Of a DNA stretch of 64,000 nucleotides, positions 40,043 through 52,774 are shown piece by piece. How positions within the stretch are numbered: the stretch's first letter is position 1; every line of letters begins with the position of its first letter. The stretch covers positions 2,393,830 to 2,457,829 of the forward strand of contig NC_058149.1 in assembly GCF_011075055.1 (NCBI RefSeq), in the 5' to 3' direction. The position numbers were made by a program, and so were the translations under genes. The notes under the pieces were generated by a model that saw only the letters and a list, made by a program, of their open reading frames with translations, was not told where the DNA came from and ran no database searches. The DNA is from Mangifera indica (Eukaryota; Streptophyta; Magnoliopsida; Sapindales; Anacardiaceae).

Positions 40043-42893
40043 CAGATAGTTTACAGTAGCAATGCACTCCTTCTCCAACCCGCAAGTCATCTCATATTTA
40101 GAAACTGCCACTTTTTAGATCTCTTGGCTCCCTTTGGGTTTTTTTTGGTGTCCAAGAAATGATAAGAAAGAAAAAACGCTGGGACGAAAAAGGAAAAATA
40201 TAAAATAGTTAAAGTGAAAATGTGATTCGTTTATATAATTTAGGTGTAGGAGATCATATTAACCCTATTATATGTTATACAAAGTGACAAGAAATATTCT
40301 TTAACTATTAAAACTAAAATCTAACTTTGATGGATAAGTGAGAAAATAAACTTTCGAACTTAAAAGGTGGAAAATAATTATTTCATTAAAGTTTGGTGGA
40401 AAAAGTCATTTCGTAATGCTACATGATACACTTTAAGTATATAAAATGAGTACACAAATGATGTATAATTATATGATTGGATATAACTTTATCTTTAATT
40501 TAAAATTATTAAATCACATAACAATACATCATTTATGTATCTATTTTTCTATACAAAAATATGTATACAAAGTTTTGTTGTTAATAATATGTGCTTAGCA
40601 TCTTGAATCAAAGCATAGATTTGTATTGGTATAGGTTAGTATTGATGGTTGGGCATCAACCAAAAATATACCAAATTGAAGCAAACCTGAAATTCTCTTG
40701 CCAATTGAATTATACTATCTTTTTTTGATTTTTGTTTTCAAAAGTATCCCTATCTTTTTTTTTTTTGAGTATTTATTAGGCTGTTTTTCAAGTCTTTATA
40801 AAAGAGGTTTCAATGTCTACTCTTGTTAGATAAAATTCCATTTATTATAATTCTCATGGATCATCTAAGTTAACCTTAAACCAAAATTTGTTAAAACTGA
40901 TACTTTCATTATAATTAAAGTATGTAGGGTCATCATTAAATTGACACACAAGTAGAATAAATTCGATTGGAATCAATTACCATCTATCTAATCTGGTTAC
41001 ATATGCTATAGGCCAAAAGACTATTTTCGTCCAAAGTTTGTTAAAAGGACATTTCCGCCCTTAATATTCCAAAATACCATATTCTCACCCGCCACTAATT
41101 TCCAGTAATTGAAAAAGTAATAATATCATTTTTCATTGATTTTTCTATTTTTAATTTTTCCTCTTATTCCTCCTATTTTATTTTTTCCTTCTTATTCTTT
41201 TTATTTCTCTCTTATTTTTCTATTTTCTCATTCAAAAGTTTCAGGGCAAATTGTACTTTTTAAAAATATCAAAGGAGTTAATGAAAAATTTAAGGGGGTT
41301 TTGAAAAATTTGAAAAAAGCTTAAAGTTGTTTTTGACATTCCTCTCAATAATTTTAAGGGCAACAATTTTATCTCTAAAGAAATGCTCAAAACACAACAT
41401 TTCAAAGTTCTTTAAAGTTTTGACATTTTTAAAAAAATTTAAGTGATCAATCTTTAAACTGATAAAAATATATTGATAATTTTTTACTTTTGTATTAAAT
41501 ATTAATGAAAATTTTATAATTTCAATAAAAAATCAAAACAGTCATTTATGCACTTTAACTTGAATTCAGTAGTTTATAAAATCCTAAACTCTTAATCACA
41601 AACCTAAACTCTAACCCTGATTCATAACAATATATCAAATTAAAATGATATATACAGGCTACCTCTTCTAAATATATTTATATTGAAATTCACATTATAA
41701 AAGAAATATAGATGTTCTGTACAAAAGTGATGATAAAAGAAATATAGATGAGATATGAGTACTTTGGAAAATCTGCATACGTTAGAACAGCACAAAGCTA
41801 AGCCAGACAAGAAGTGTAATGGGCATTACAGCAACAAGCATTAGAGTCAAAATCCAACAAGCCATCTTATGAACAATAATGTGGCATTGGACTGCAACAA
41901 TTCACGCCAACTGATGGCCTACTGAAAATGATGGAAGACTGCTTCTACACCTCATGATAAACCTCACTGGCTAAAACCCTCGTCAGTTTTGACAAATTAA
42001 AGTGATATATGAACATGAACATAATAAACATCTTGTTCGATTCCAAATGGGAAACCTTGAAAAATCCATTTCTAGATTCTTGTGTGGCTGAAGATTATCA
42101 TTTATATTGTATCATTGGAAAGAGAAGACAAGCCGATGATGTGGGTTTCAATAATTAAAAGAGTAATAGTTTTTATACAAATAAATTATACAAACTTTTT
42201 TATATAATCTAATGATAGCATCTAATGGAATGAGTTTAAAGTGAAAAATTAAAAAATAATCACATCTCTCAATTATAAACTATCATCTCAGTTTGTATAA
42301 ATAAATTAGTATAATTTATTGTATGCATAGTTTTATTCTAATTAAAATGTTATTGCTTGACGTCAAATCAGGACAATCCAATTACCATATGGAATGTGTT
42401 TGAGAGGAAGCACTTTTACTTTCTTTCTTTTGTTCCTCATGTGGAGAAATATCTGGCTTCATATTGCCCAGGAATTTCATCATCAACTTTAACTTGAATA
42501 GCGCCCCGAATCATAACCAGCAAGTGGATAGAATATATATAATGATGACTTTATTAAGTTTGTATCTAAATGGCAGTATAATAGGAGATTAAATTTCAGT
42601 ACAATCGTTAAGGATCAATGCCACCACAATAATTAAACAGAGAAATTTTGCATCATGTTTTAGAGAATCGAGTTTGTTGAAGTTTTGAATTATTTTTTGC
42701 ATAATATATTTATTACTAATAGAACTATGTATACCTAAGTGTTAAATATCTAATAAGTTATCTAGATGATGTTTTCAATTGTGCTATTGGACTTAAGTTT
42801 GATAATTAGAAGAATATAATAAAATAATCAATTTCTTGGGATGATCATTAAGAAAAAATTTTCGGTTAAGTTTAATAAAATAAGCATCTAAAC

Positions 42894-42939
42894 TTTTTGG
42901 GGAAGCATATTTTATCATTTTCCCTTTTTGCATCAATAT
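42894..42939 (-). pseudogene. Ty3/gypsy RNase H fragment, distal part
   Basis: On the - strand it reads ILMQKGKMIKYASPK, the RNase H motif that normally follows the 'G-V-x' end of the piece at 44657. The two parts are split by the LTR at 42940-44656. It is truncated against repeat unit 4. Confidence 0.75.
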
Positions 42940-44656
42940 TGTTAGGGTTGGTGCCTTAGAGTTAATTCGATAATGATATAAGTTCATTGATGAAGGTTAT
43001 AGTTGTAATTTTTTGTGGTAATCTTTATCTATAAAACATATTAATATATGCTCAAAAAAAGTCCTAAAAATGGTTAAATCATGACGAAGGGATCAATGCT
43101 TGACACTTGATCGTGAGAACTCAATGTGCACATTAGGTAACTGTTCTTAAAACATTTGTAACCTTGATATTACCATGACTAAGGATATGAGTAATTATGA
43201 TAGAGTTATCATAGTATTGAATAACCTTATTAAAAGATGATGATAGTTCTTATATGTCAAAATTGTTTGTTGACAATTTGGTGTAACACATGACTGTACT
43301 TTATAGATGTGTTCACCAGACTGACCCATTAAGAGAATTTCATATGGATAGTTACTCTAGTGTCTATGAAATATATCCTCTTAGTGAATGAAGGTGCATG
43401 TGATCCTTAGACTTGAAGTCACTAGATTATTTTATGTAAGAATTGGTATGGTTTGACATTAGCCCAAAGTAATCTGGTTAGAGGATTGCTAGAAAGTTTA
43501 TGATTGACCATATCAAGATCTATACAAAGGCTATGTGGATTAACAGAGAATTTGTCACTCTTGAGCACAAAAACTAATATCTCAATTAAGGCCTCCTAAT
43601 AGATGGCAACGACCAATTAAATCTATGAGAATAATGAGATTAAGTTAATACTTGATTTGATATTTCTCTAGTCATTGATAGATGTTAGTTTATATAACTC
43701 GAGGATCCCTAAGAGAGATACTTTATCTATACCTCAACTTTGAAGAGATCATATGACAAAAAGATCGAATTGAACTTATGTTAGACCTGATTTGGATTAT
43801 AGATTAAGGGTTTTGAGTCTTGGAAAGACTTTTAGACCTAAAAGTACATTTAATGATACTTAAGGACTAAAGTGAAATAGTCTTAAGTGGTTAAGGTCAT
43901 ATGTGAGAAAGTATAGGGTCGGATTGGGTTTATCTAGTTAGATAAATCTAAGCTTAGTGCATTAGTCAATGTGGGCTACTAAGTTTAAATAAAATTAAAA
44001 TAATATATGTGTGTGTATGTGTGTACACGGGTGGGTCCAACAAGCATGCATTCATGCTCTATGTGTATTACTTTCTTAATAAATGCACATGTGAGAAACA
44101 CTTATAAATATATATTCATAAAAGATTAGCCCCAACCGCTAAGGTAGATTAAGGGCTGGTGCACATTATATGCAATTCCAGTTTCTCATAGAAATAAAAT
44201 GAGGTGCATGCCATACATATATAAACATTTTTGTCATGAAAAGACATAGGAGCACATATTATTTATGTGTGAAGAACCATAGCCCAAAATCATAATTATG
44301 CAAAAGAAAAGCCATTGTTGTGGCTTTTCATCTAAAATTGAATAAATCATGCTCAAGCCTTAATAACATTTAAACATGATTTTAGCCTCTAATTCATTTC
44401 ATGCTTTGTGTGGATATTGGGGTTCAGACCTATTATAGGTTCTGGGAGCGACTTTACAACCTGTCTCAATCAATAGAAGTCAAAAGAACCATTTTTACAC
44501 ATTTATATTCTACAAACACTCTATGAATATTAATACCATGTTTGTGAATTCATTATCCTAAAAAGGCAATTTAAAAAGGATTTTTGTGGTATGTTTGTTT
44601 ATTAATTAAAAATTTTAAATGTTATTCTACTGATCAAAGGTGGTAGATTCCCTACA
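42940..44656 (+). mobile_element. Solo copia-type LTR inside gypsy RNase H (1.7 kb)
   Basis: Starts TGTTAGGGTTGGTGCCTTAGAG and ends ..GATTCCCTACA, the end found on the E1 LTR. Its first half aligns with the solo LTR at 29297. The flanks AATAT (42935-42939) and AATGC (44657-44661) fit a 5-bp duplication with two transitions, and gypsy RNase H reads across both sides. It contains a (GT)n patch at 44010. Confidence 0.8.
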
Positions 44657-45835
44657 AATGCAACTCCAAAACCTTGGTAAGAAGCATTCGTATACAAGTC
44701 ATAATCCTTCCCCTCAGTTGGCAATGCCAAAATCGATGTTAAAGTCATTCGCTCCTTTAATTCCTAGAAACTCCTCTTATAAGCATCAGACTATCTGAAA
44801 GGAACATTGGTTAGAGTTAACTCAATCGATGTTTGTGTTAACTTGGCAAAACCTTTCACGTATTGTCTATAGTAACTTATTAATAAAAGAACTCCATACC
44901 TCATTAGTTATTTTGGGCATTTGCCACTCTAACACAACCTTAATCTCATTTGGGTCTATCGAGATACCATTGGCTAATACAACATGTCCTAGAAATGTCA
45001 TATGATCCAGTAAGAACTCATATTTTGAAAACTTGGCATATAAATGCCTATCTCTCAGCTTTTGTAACACAGACCTCAAATACTACTTTTGTACCTTCCA
45101 ATTTCTAAAATATACCAATATATCATCAATAAATACCATTAGAAATATATCGAGGCAATCTTGGAATACTCTGTTAATCAAATCCATTAAGACTATTGGA
45201 GCATTTGTCAACCCAAAGGGCATCAACACAAACTCATAGTGTCTATACCTTGTCCTAAAAGTAGTTTTCGGAATGTTTTGCTAGGCAACCTTTCAATTGA
45301 TCAAACAAATCATTAATTCTCGGCATTGAATATATTTTTTTGATTGTCATCTTGTTAAGCTCTTTGTAGTCAATAAACATGCATATCAATCCATCATTCT
45401 TTTTCACAAAAAGGATTAGTGTGCCCCAAAGTGAGTGACTATGTATGGGCCCTTAGAAATAGGCATTGTCCCGAAAGCTAACTTAATACTAAACTCGACC
45501 TCCCTTTTTGGTGTCAACTGTAATAAATTATCTTGAATCACATCCTCAAACTTAGATACAATGAGAGTATTCTACAAGCTTGAAATTGATTCATTGAATT
45601 TATTCATATCATGTACTAGATATCCCATATAACCTTTACTTAACGTCTTTCTGGCCTTCACACTCTTGATTAGCAAACTTAACACATGACCTTCTCTAAG
45701 AGTGAACTTTTCACCATCATATAGGTGAAACTGGACTTTCTTTTTCCTATAGTCAATCTCATGTCCATAGCAACTAAAAAAGTTTATACCTATAATGATA
45801 TAGAAATCCGACATGTTAAATACAATTAAGTGATA
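44657..45835 (-). pseudogene. Ty3/gypsy pol fragment A (protease to RNase H)
   Basis: - strand order: protease C-terminal region (45572-45814, MSDFYIIIGINFF..HEIDYRKKKVQFH), reverse transcriptase (about 45430 down to 44880) and the start of RNase H (YTNAS). RT motifs visible in shifting frames are [24 protein letters not shown], the intact catalytic box FIDDILVY (DD codons 45122-45127) and LYAKFSKYEF..FLGHVV (44867-45079). The order protease-RT-RNase H and the FLGHVV motif mark Ty3/gypsy. Many stops; no integrase or LTR was found. Confidence 0.82.
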
Positions 45836-45855
45836 GATATTAGCATTTAGATGCT

Positions 45856-45930
45856 TGATGGGGATAAAATAATAAGCAATATGATGTTATTGGGTGAGTC
45901 GATATTTTTACCAGGATGAGAAATGGTCAT
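45856..45930 (+). other. Short inverted piece of the gypsy protease region
   Basis: 'ggggataaaata.ta.gcaat' with 'ttattgggt.ag' and 'atttttaccaggatgagaaatg' matches the reverse complement of 56340-56400, while sequence on both sides keeps the opposite orientation. This is a local inversion of roughly 75 bp. Confidence 0.6.
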
Positions 45931-45934
45931 GACA

Positions 45935-46010
45935 AATTATCTGGAAACAAATCTTGAAATTCAGTTATGATAGAAGTATTTTGCAAGCTTGAGACTGCTT
46001 CAATGATGTT
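45935..46010 (-). pseudogene. Ty3/gypsy fragment B, part left of the Sirevirus
   Basis: Resembles 45530-45605 of fragment A ('agtatttt.caagcttgaga'), and continues across the Sirevirus insertion at 56103. It is a second, same-orientation copy of the gypsy protease/RT junction. Confidence 0.65.
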
Positions 46011-46015
46011 ATTCA
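46011..46015. repeat. Target duplication ATTCA, left
   Basis: Identical to 56098-56102 immediately outside the two LTRs of the Sirevirus-like element. Confidence 0.93.
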
Positions 46016-47697
46016 TGTTAAATCTTTATGTTTTGATGATAATAAAAATTATATGTTTAATATATTAACATGTCTAAAAAATGCATGAATGCATTATAAG
46101 ATGGAAAAAGTGTGAAATTTGTAGATAAATCTAAAGTAAGGAAATGTTGGTCATACCTCTCCTGTGACAAAACCATGTGTTAACTGTTTAGTAATCTAGA
46201 AATAAAAATTACTTGAAAAGAGAAAATTTCCGACTGTGATAATTTAATTGTTCTAGTTGTGAGTTTCATGCCACGTATGAAGTGTCCAATGCCTTGCAAC
46301 CACATGTCCAAGGAAGTGCCAATCCATTGCTGCCATGTATTGAAGTGACATGTGCTAAAATGGTCCCAACTGGGACACTTGAAAAATGTTCCAACCAGGA
46401 CATCTCTCTTCACAAATTACTACCACAGGTTTCTTTCAAGCAATGCCTCACCACCACATGTCCAAGGAAGTTTCCGATCTATTGCTCACTATCATGTGTC
46501 TAGTTCCAATATATTTTCTTCATGGATTGTTGCCATGTGTTATCTCTAGGCTATGTCCAATGCATTGCTGTCACGTGTCCAAGTAATCTACATCACTCTC
46601 ATGTGTCCAAAGACTTATTGTCCCAACCATGACACTTTTAAACACATCCCAACCGTGACATATAATCTAGTCCAGATGTAACACTTGTAAAATTTGTCCC
46701 TCCCGTATAGTTTTTGAAAACTTTTTAGTCGTGACACATAATTCAATCAAATTGTAACACATGTAAAATCTTCCCAGCCATATAGTTTTTCAAAACCTAC
46801 CAATTGTGCCCCTCTTAAAATCAAACCTGTACTTCAATCGTACGTAAGCTAGCATATGCCATTCAAGCGTTTGGATTTTTTCCTAAGCATAGAAATAAAG
46901 CAAGTTGCTTGTCACACAGTTCTACCGCTTGTGCTAAGTAAATTTAAAGTTATCCATCGCAACATTGATTGAAGTCTATTTTTTTGTTGAATTTTTTAGT
47001 TGATTCTCGATGCTAACTTAATCCAATGGAATGCAACTAGCTTTATAATTTGGTTTTGAATTAAAGATATACAAATTTTACAAAGCAAAAAAGAAAAAAA
47101 AATTACTCTAATTTCTGTCTGTCACTCTTACTAAGCATCCATTTTTATTCATTAAGAGTTCTAACACTCAACTTGTATTTACAATCTTATAGAGGCATTA
47201 ATACTTTTATCTCTTTGTGATTAAACATTATGGGCACAATCTTGTATCAATTAGTATAGTGGGCACAATCTCAGTTATACTATATGTAGAAAATTTTTCA
47301 ATAGATAATAGAACTCCAAGGCGGTTTGCTTAGAGAAGTAGACATAGGAAGCTTGCAAGAGAAGACTTCAAACCACTCTAATTGAGCATTTCTATAGCTC
47401 AAACTCTTTAAATTTTGTTTGTTGTTATTGTTGTTTGTTGATATTGTTATTTATTCTATTGTTGTTGCTGTTGATATTGCTATTTATTACTGCTGTTGTT
47501 ATTGATTTCGACTATAAAATTTATTACTACTATGCTTCTATAAAATCATAATCTTTTGTTAATTTATTGCTATTGTTGCTGTTGTGTGTTCTATAAAGTT
47601 TGCTCTGGAATTTATTAAAGTGTATCATTTAATTTTTTGTCAAGAACTTATTCACCCCTCTCTAGGTTCATATTAGCCATTGCAAAAGTATTTAACA
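46016..47697 (+). repeat. 5' LTR of the Sirevirus-like element
   Basis: 1682 bp, TGTTAAATC.. to ..TTTAACA. It has many CCACATGTCC / CATGTGTC words and one intact CACGTG (46572-46577), plus a GTT/ATT-rich stretch near the 3' end (47418-47500). Confidence 0.92.
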
Positions 47698-47699
47698 AT

Positions 47700-47710
47700 T
47701 GGTATCAGAG
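47700..47710 (+). other. Primer binding site of the Sirevirus-like element
   Basis: TGGTATCAGAG, complementary to initiator methionine tRNA, two bases after the LTR end. Confidence 0.93.
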
Positions 47711-47768
47711 TTTGGACTCTAGTTTTATTAAAATCTAGCGATTTTTAGAGAAACAATCTTCTTTCTTA

Positions 47769-49290
47769 ATGGCTAATACACGTACTTCTATTTTTTTGAA
47801 AGACAATGCACCATTAGGCCTTTCTTGTTTTATGGAACAAATTATACCTAATGAAAAATTAGAATGAGGCTTCATGTTAGATCTATTGACTTTAAATTAT
47901 GGAGAATTATTGAATGGTGATTTAGTGCCAATAAACCCTATGACTAATGAATTGAAAAATTAAATGGATTTTAATGATAAGGATGAAAAGATAATAAGCT
48001 TAAATGCTAAAGCTATTAACATTTTGTTTTGTACTCTTAACAGTACAAAATTTAATATGGTATCGATTTATGAGTCTATTAAAGAAGTTTGGACCATACT
48101 TCAAACCACACATGAAGGAACAAGCCAAGTTAAAGAATCAAAGATTGAGCTTTTATTTCGAGAATATGAGTTATTTGAAATGAAGTTTGGAGAAAACATA
48201 ACCGACATGTACAAACAATTCTCTAACTTAGTGAATGATCATTGCCATATTCATCGACCATGAAGGTAATGACAAGCCAAGTCTTGTTACTTATGAAATG
48301 AAGAGAAAATCAAAGGAAGAAGAAGTTAAGGCTAAATGAGATAATGCATTAAAGGTTATGGATGAAAAAGAAGAAAAAGGAAATTCTTTCATCGATGAAG
48401 ATGATATGAGTCTCTTAGTTAGAAAGTTTAGCAAATATCTATCCAAATCAAAGAGGAATAAAAGAAAGAGGTTTGCTAGACAGAGAGGAACAAATAAAGA
48501 TGGCGACAAAAGTAATGATAAGATAGTATCTTATGAAAGCAAGAAATTGGGCCATATTTGCCAAGATTGTCCTTTGAGAAAGCAGAAGAATGATGAGAAG
48601 AAGAAATGATTCAAGAAGAAAGTGTTTGTCACCACTTGGAGTGGAAGCAATGACTCAAGTGATGAAAGTAAGTCGGAGGAAAAAAAGGCCAACATATGTT
48701 TCATGGCCAGAAGTGATTTGAAGGATTAGGTTAATGATTCAAACTCATACTCTTTGCATGTATTACAAGATGCATTTGAAACCTTGATGGATAAGTATGA
48801 AAACATAGAAGCAAAATATAAATCATTAAAGAAACTATTAATTTGTATTAAAAAGGAACATAATATATTTCTACATGATCATGATGAGTTGACAAAGAAG
48901 TATGATGTTATTAGAAATGAAAAAAATTCATGCCTAAAAGAATTAACGTGTATGAAAAAGGTATCTAGTTTGAATGAATTATTCAAAAAATTTTAAATAG
49001 GCACTAAGAGGTTGGATAAGATGCTTGCATCTTAATGAAATGGTTTTAATAACGAAGGACTAGGGTATAATGGAAGTAACCTTTTTTCAAACACATCTAG
49101 GCTTTTAAAGAAACCTTATGCATTACATATGAAATGCAAATTTCATTCATTCATTGGGCATACTATGAGACATTGTCCAATCAGGAATAGTAAACCTTTT
49201 AAAGTAAATAAGGTTTGGGTTTCTAAAGGGACGCTTAAAACTAATGCTATTGGACCTAAAGCCACTTGGGTACCAAAAAGTAAATAGATG
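47769..49290 (+). pseudogene. gag region of the Sirevirus-like element
   Basis: Begins with an ATG (MANTRTSIFLKD) and soon meets stops. 47964-48263 carries the copia gag (UBN2-type) domain: SLNAKAINILFCTLNSTKF, VWTILQTTHEGTSQVKESKI, FSNLVND. A deletion and frame change follow at ~48260. 48358-48609 is basic and has a degenerate zinc knuckle in which the first two Cys are Ser (SYESKKLGHICQDC). 48754-48996 is a coiled-coil Lys/Glu-rich segment typical of Sirevirus gag. A second Cys/His motif (HSFIGHTMRHC) lies near 49140-49180. Confidence 0.82.
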
Positions 49291-49322
49291 AATTTATCTT
49301 GTATGCTTACTAGCAATTTTCC

Positions 49323-49649
49323 TTGAGGTCTTCTAGCAAATGGTACTTAGATAGTAAATGCTTAAGACACATGATGAGAGATAAAAGTCTATTCTCTTCT
49401 TTAAAGGCTAAAGATGGAGGTAATGTCAACTTTGGAGATAACTCCAAAGGAAAAATAATTAGCATCGACATTATAGGTTACTATTCCTTTTCAATAAATA
49501 ATGTTCTAATTGTTGAATGTTTTAAGCATAATTTATTTAGTATAAGTCAATTGTGTGATAAGGGCTTCAAGATTAGTTTTTATTCTTTAAGTTGTGAAAT
49601 TGTTGATGCTAGCACAAATGCAATTGCATTCATTGGCATAGAAGATTAG
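49323..49649 (+). pseudogene. Protease region of the Sirevirus-like element
   Basis: The copia protease motif WYLDSGCSRHMTGD is present as WYLDSKCLRHMMRD, so the catalytic D-S-G has become D-S-K. Downstream, FGDNSKGKI and VECFKHNLFSISQLCDKG fit the family. The open frame lasts 108 codons and has no start of its own in a real polyprotein sense. Confidence 0.85.
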
Positions 49650-50210
49650 GACATGTAAACATTGATGTTCTTCAAAAGCTTTCAAAAAGACACTTAATAA
49701 AAAGTTTGCCAAATTAGTTTTCAAAAGGGATTTTGTATGTGATGCTTATATGAAAGGCAAACAAACAAGAATTTACCTTATGTCTAAAAATTGTGTTTTA
49801 ACTTCAAGACCTCTTCAACTTTTACATTTGAATTTATGTGGACCATCTAGAACTACAAGCCCTAGTGGAAAGCATTATTATTTTGTAAGTACTAATGATT
49901 TTTCAAGATTTACTTAGGTCTTACTTTTTGCAAATAAAAGTGATATATTTTTATGCATTTGTACCATTTGTTAGGAAATTGCAAAACCAAGTAGGTTATG
50001 CAATTGCATGCATTAAAAGTGATCATGGAAAAGAGTTGGAAAATTCATATTTTAAAATGTTTTGTAATGAACATGACATTGAACATAGCTTTTTGGTGCT
50101 TAGGACCCCTAAACAAAATAGAGCAGTTGAGAGAAAAAATAGTATACTTGTAGAAATGACTAAGACCATATTGTGTAAAAATGATTTGCCTAACTGTTTT
50201 TAGGATAAAG
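49640..50210 (+). pseudogene. Integrase region of the Sirevirus-like element
   Basis: The GAG-pre-integrase word RLGHVNIDVLQKLSK starts near 49647. In the core, the first catalytic Asp position reads Asn (HLNLCGPSRT, about 49820). The second Asp (IKSDHGKELEN, about 50015) and the Glu (QNRAVERKN, about 50115-50140) remain. Frameshifts and stops interrupt it before 49895. A chromodomain is not expected or seen. Confidence 0.82.
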
Positions 50211-50342
50211 TCATTAATACTTCATGTTACATCATAAATAGGGTTATGATTAGGCAAATTCTTAAGAAAACTCTTTATTAGTTATTTAAAGGAAAAAAAA
50301 CCTAATGTTGCATATTTTCATCCCTTTGGATGCAAATATTTT

Positions 50343-51150
50343 ATGTTAAATAATAGTAAAGATAACTTAGAAAAATTCGTTGTCAAGTTAGATGAAGTAA
50401 TTTTCCTAGGTTACTTTTTCTCATCCAAAGCATATAAAGTCTTCAATATGAGAACTCTCTTACTTAAAGAATCTATCCATATGATATTTGATGAATCTCC
50501 TAAGTGTGTAGATAATAGAAATGAAGATGAAGTCATTAAGCTTATAAATGATCTACAAATCAAGGACTCATCTCAACCAAAAGAAGTAAAAGAAGATCAT
50601 TAAGTTAAGGTTGAAGACCAAAAGGATGAACTCATGCAACGTCAAGAACCACAAAGAAAAATCTCATATCCAAGGGTGAAGTGAAAAAAGAAAGGATTAT
50701 TGAAGACTCTACCCAAAGAGTAAATACTAGAGCTTAATTGAGGAACACGTGTCAATTTATGGTATTCTTATCACAAAATGAGCCCAAAAAGGTAGAAGAA
50801 GCTCTTGAAGATGAAAGTTGGGTGCTTGCAAAGCAAGAAGAGTTAGACCAATGTAAAAAACCTTTATATGGTTTAAAGCAAGCTCTAAGAGCTTGGTATG
50901 AAAGATTAATTTTTTTCTTACTTGAAAATGGTTTTTCAAAATGAAAGGTGGATACCATCTTATTTACAAAAGACATATGCAAGATATTTTGCTTGTTTAA
51001 ATTTATATTGATGACATCATTTTTGGTGTTACTAATAAGTCTCTTTGTAGAGATTTTTCTAGCATGATGCAGGGTGAGTTTGAAATGAACATAATAGGAA
51101 AACTTTATTACTTCCCAAGACTTCAAATCAAATAAACAAAGGAAGAGATT
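50343..51150 (+). pseudogene. Reverse transcriptase region with internal deletion
   Basis: 50343-50603 is the linker (FLGYFFSSKAYKVFN). 50738-50944 begins with the RT N-terminus (ALEDESWVLAKQEELDQ) and jumps directly to KPLYGLKQALRAWYERL, so the segment that normally contains the first catalytic Asp is deleted. The second box YIDDIIFG is intact at 51004-51015 in another frame, followed by FEMNIIGKLYYFPRLQI. Confidence 0.83.
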
Positions 51151-51289
51151 TTGTACAACTAAGCCAAATATGTCAAAAACCTTCTCAAAAGGATTAACAT
51201 GCAAGATATGAAAGAACAACTCACTCTTATGAGCATTTCTCTAAAATTAGATATGGATGAAGGAGGTACAAGTGTTTAAATCAAAACAT

Positions 51290-51950
51290 ATAAAAGTATG
51301 ATAGGTGTATTGTTATATTTAATCGCATCTAGGCCTGATATCATGTTTAGTGTATGCATGTGCGCATGTTTTCAAGCAAATCCTAAGGAATTACATCTAA
51401 ATGCCATGAAACAAATCTTGAGATACCTTAAAGAAACCCAAAATATTGGCTTATAGTACTTTAAGGAATCCTCATTCTAATTACGAGTATTTTTGGATGC
51501 TGATTTTGGAGGATGTCAAATAGATAGAAAAAGCACAAGTGGCACTTGTCTTTTTTAGGTAACATGTTTGTCTCTTGGTTTTCAAAGAAACAAAATTTAG
51601 TGGCAATAGCTACTACGAAAGCCCAATACATTTCTATAGCCAATTGTTGTACACAACTTTTATGGATAAAACAATAACTTATGGATTTTGATTTTGAAAT
51701 GAAAAATATCATAATATTTTGTGACAATACAAGTGTCATTCAACTTTCCAAAAATCCTATCTTGCATTCTAGGACAAAGCATATATACATTAGACATCAC
51801 TTTTTGTGTGATCATGTTGATAAGGGTGATATTTTAATTGAATTTATTGATATTAACAATCAACTTGTTAACACTTTTACTAAGTTTCTTAATAAGGATC
51901 ACTCTTGCTTTATTCAAAAAGTGCTTGGTATGATTACACAAATCAAGTAA
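51290..51950 (+). pseudogene. RNase H region of the Sirevirus-like element
   Basis: RPDIMFSVCMCACFQANPKELH and KQILRYLKETQN appear near 51330-51440 in broken frames. 51681-51950 ends the polyprotein with FCDNTSVIQLSKNPILHSRTKHI and IEFIDINNQLVNTFTKFL, the standard copia C-terminus, before a stop at 51948-51950. Confidence 0.83.
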
Positions 51951-52713
51951 GTGTTTAATGCTCTCATTGACATAAATTTTTGACTATGTTAGCTTTATTA
52001 TGGTATCTTGTTTGATTATGATATTGATTATGTGATGTTAGTACTTGTTAAGATGAATGTAGATAATTTGTGATCATTTGAAAATGTATTTCCATTTACA
52101 TAGCATAAACGTATAATACAAAATCGAGTTGAATCAATTCAAATCTGTATTCAAAGTTGACTGAATCTCGAATTATATCAATTGTCCTTGATTTAATCCA
52201 AATATTCAAATTTCATATTTTTTGAGATATTTTGATTAATACACCTTTCTCTATTTTTCTACAAAACACAATATGTTTTCTTTTTTTAGGTTCCTATTAT
52301 GACTGTTTAGAAAACACTGATATGAAATTTTTTTATTGTTTCTGATGTGACTATCTCAAAACCTTGAATTGAAAAGGCTTTAAAAATTTTTTTTCCTACA
52401 CTGACAAAAATCACTTATGCTCATTTTTGGAAAATGCATTAGTTAAATGGGATTTTCGACACAACAAGCTAAATGTGATCTAAACACTCGCAATAGTACA
52501 TTTATTCACATTCACATATTTTATTTTATTTTTTTAGTTTTGTTTGGGGTCACATGTGTCACTGTGTGCATGCAAATCATGCCACCCATGATAATGCTAC
52601 TATATATAAAAAAGAATTTCACATATTATATTATTATTATTATTATTAGTTTGTTTGGGGTCATATCACATATATCACAGTCATGCCACCTGTGACAATG
52701 TGTTCATATAGTA

Positions 52714-52774
<61 letters not shown>

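Larger units (their letters stand above)
36657..42893 (+). repeat. Non-coding tandem unit 4
   Basis: Joined directly to unit 3 with the same junction words as unit 1/unit 2 ('tatg.ttttggcatgcaaatc'). Landmarks recur at 36775, 38010, 40650, 41918 and 42505. The right end (42780-42890) matches unit 2's right end. It is then cut off by gypsy RNase H sequence at about 42893. It carries the foldback 36929-37856 and a replaced segment at 38170-39235. Confidence 0.8.
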
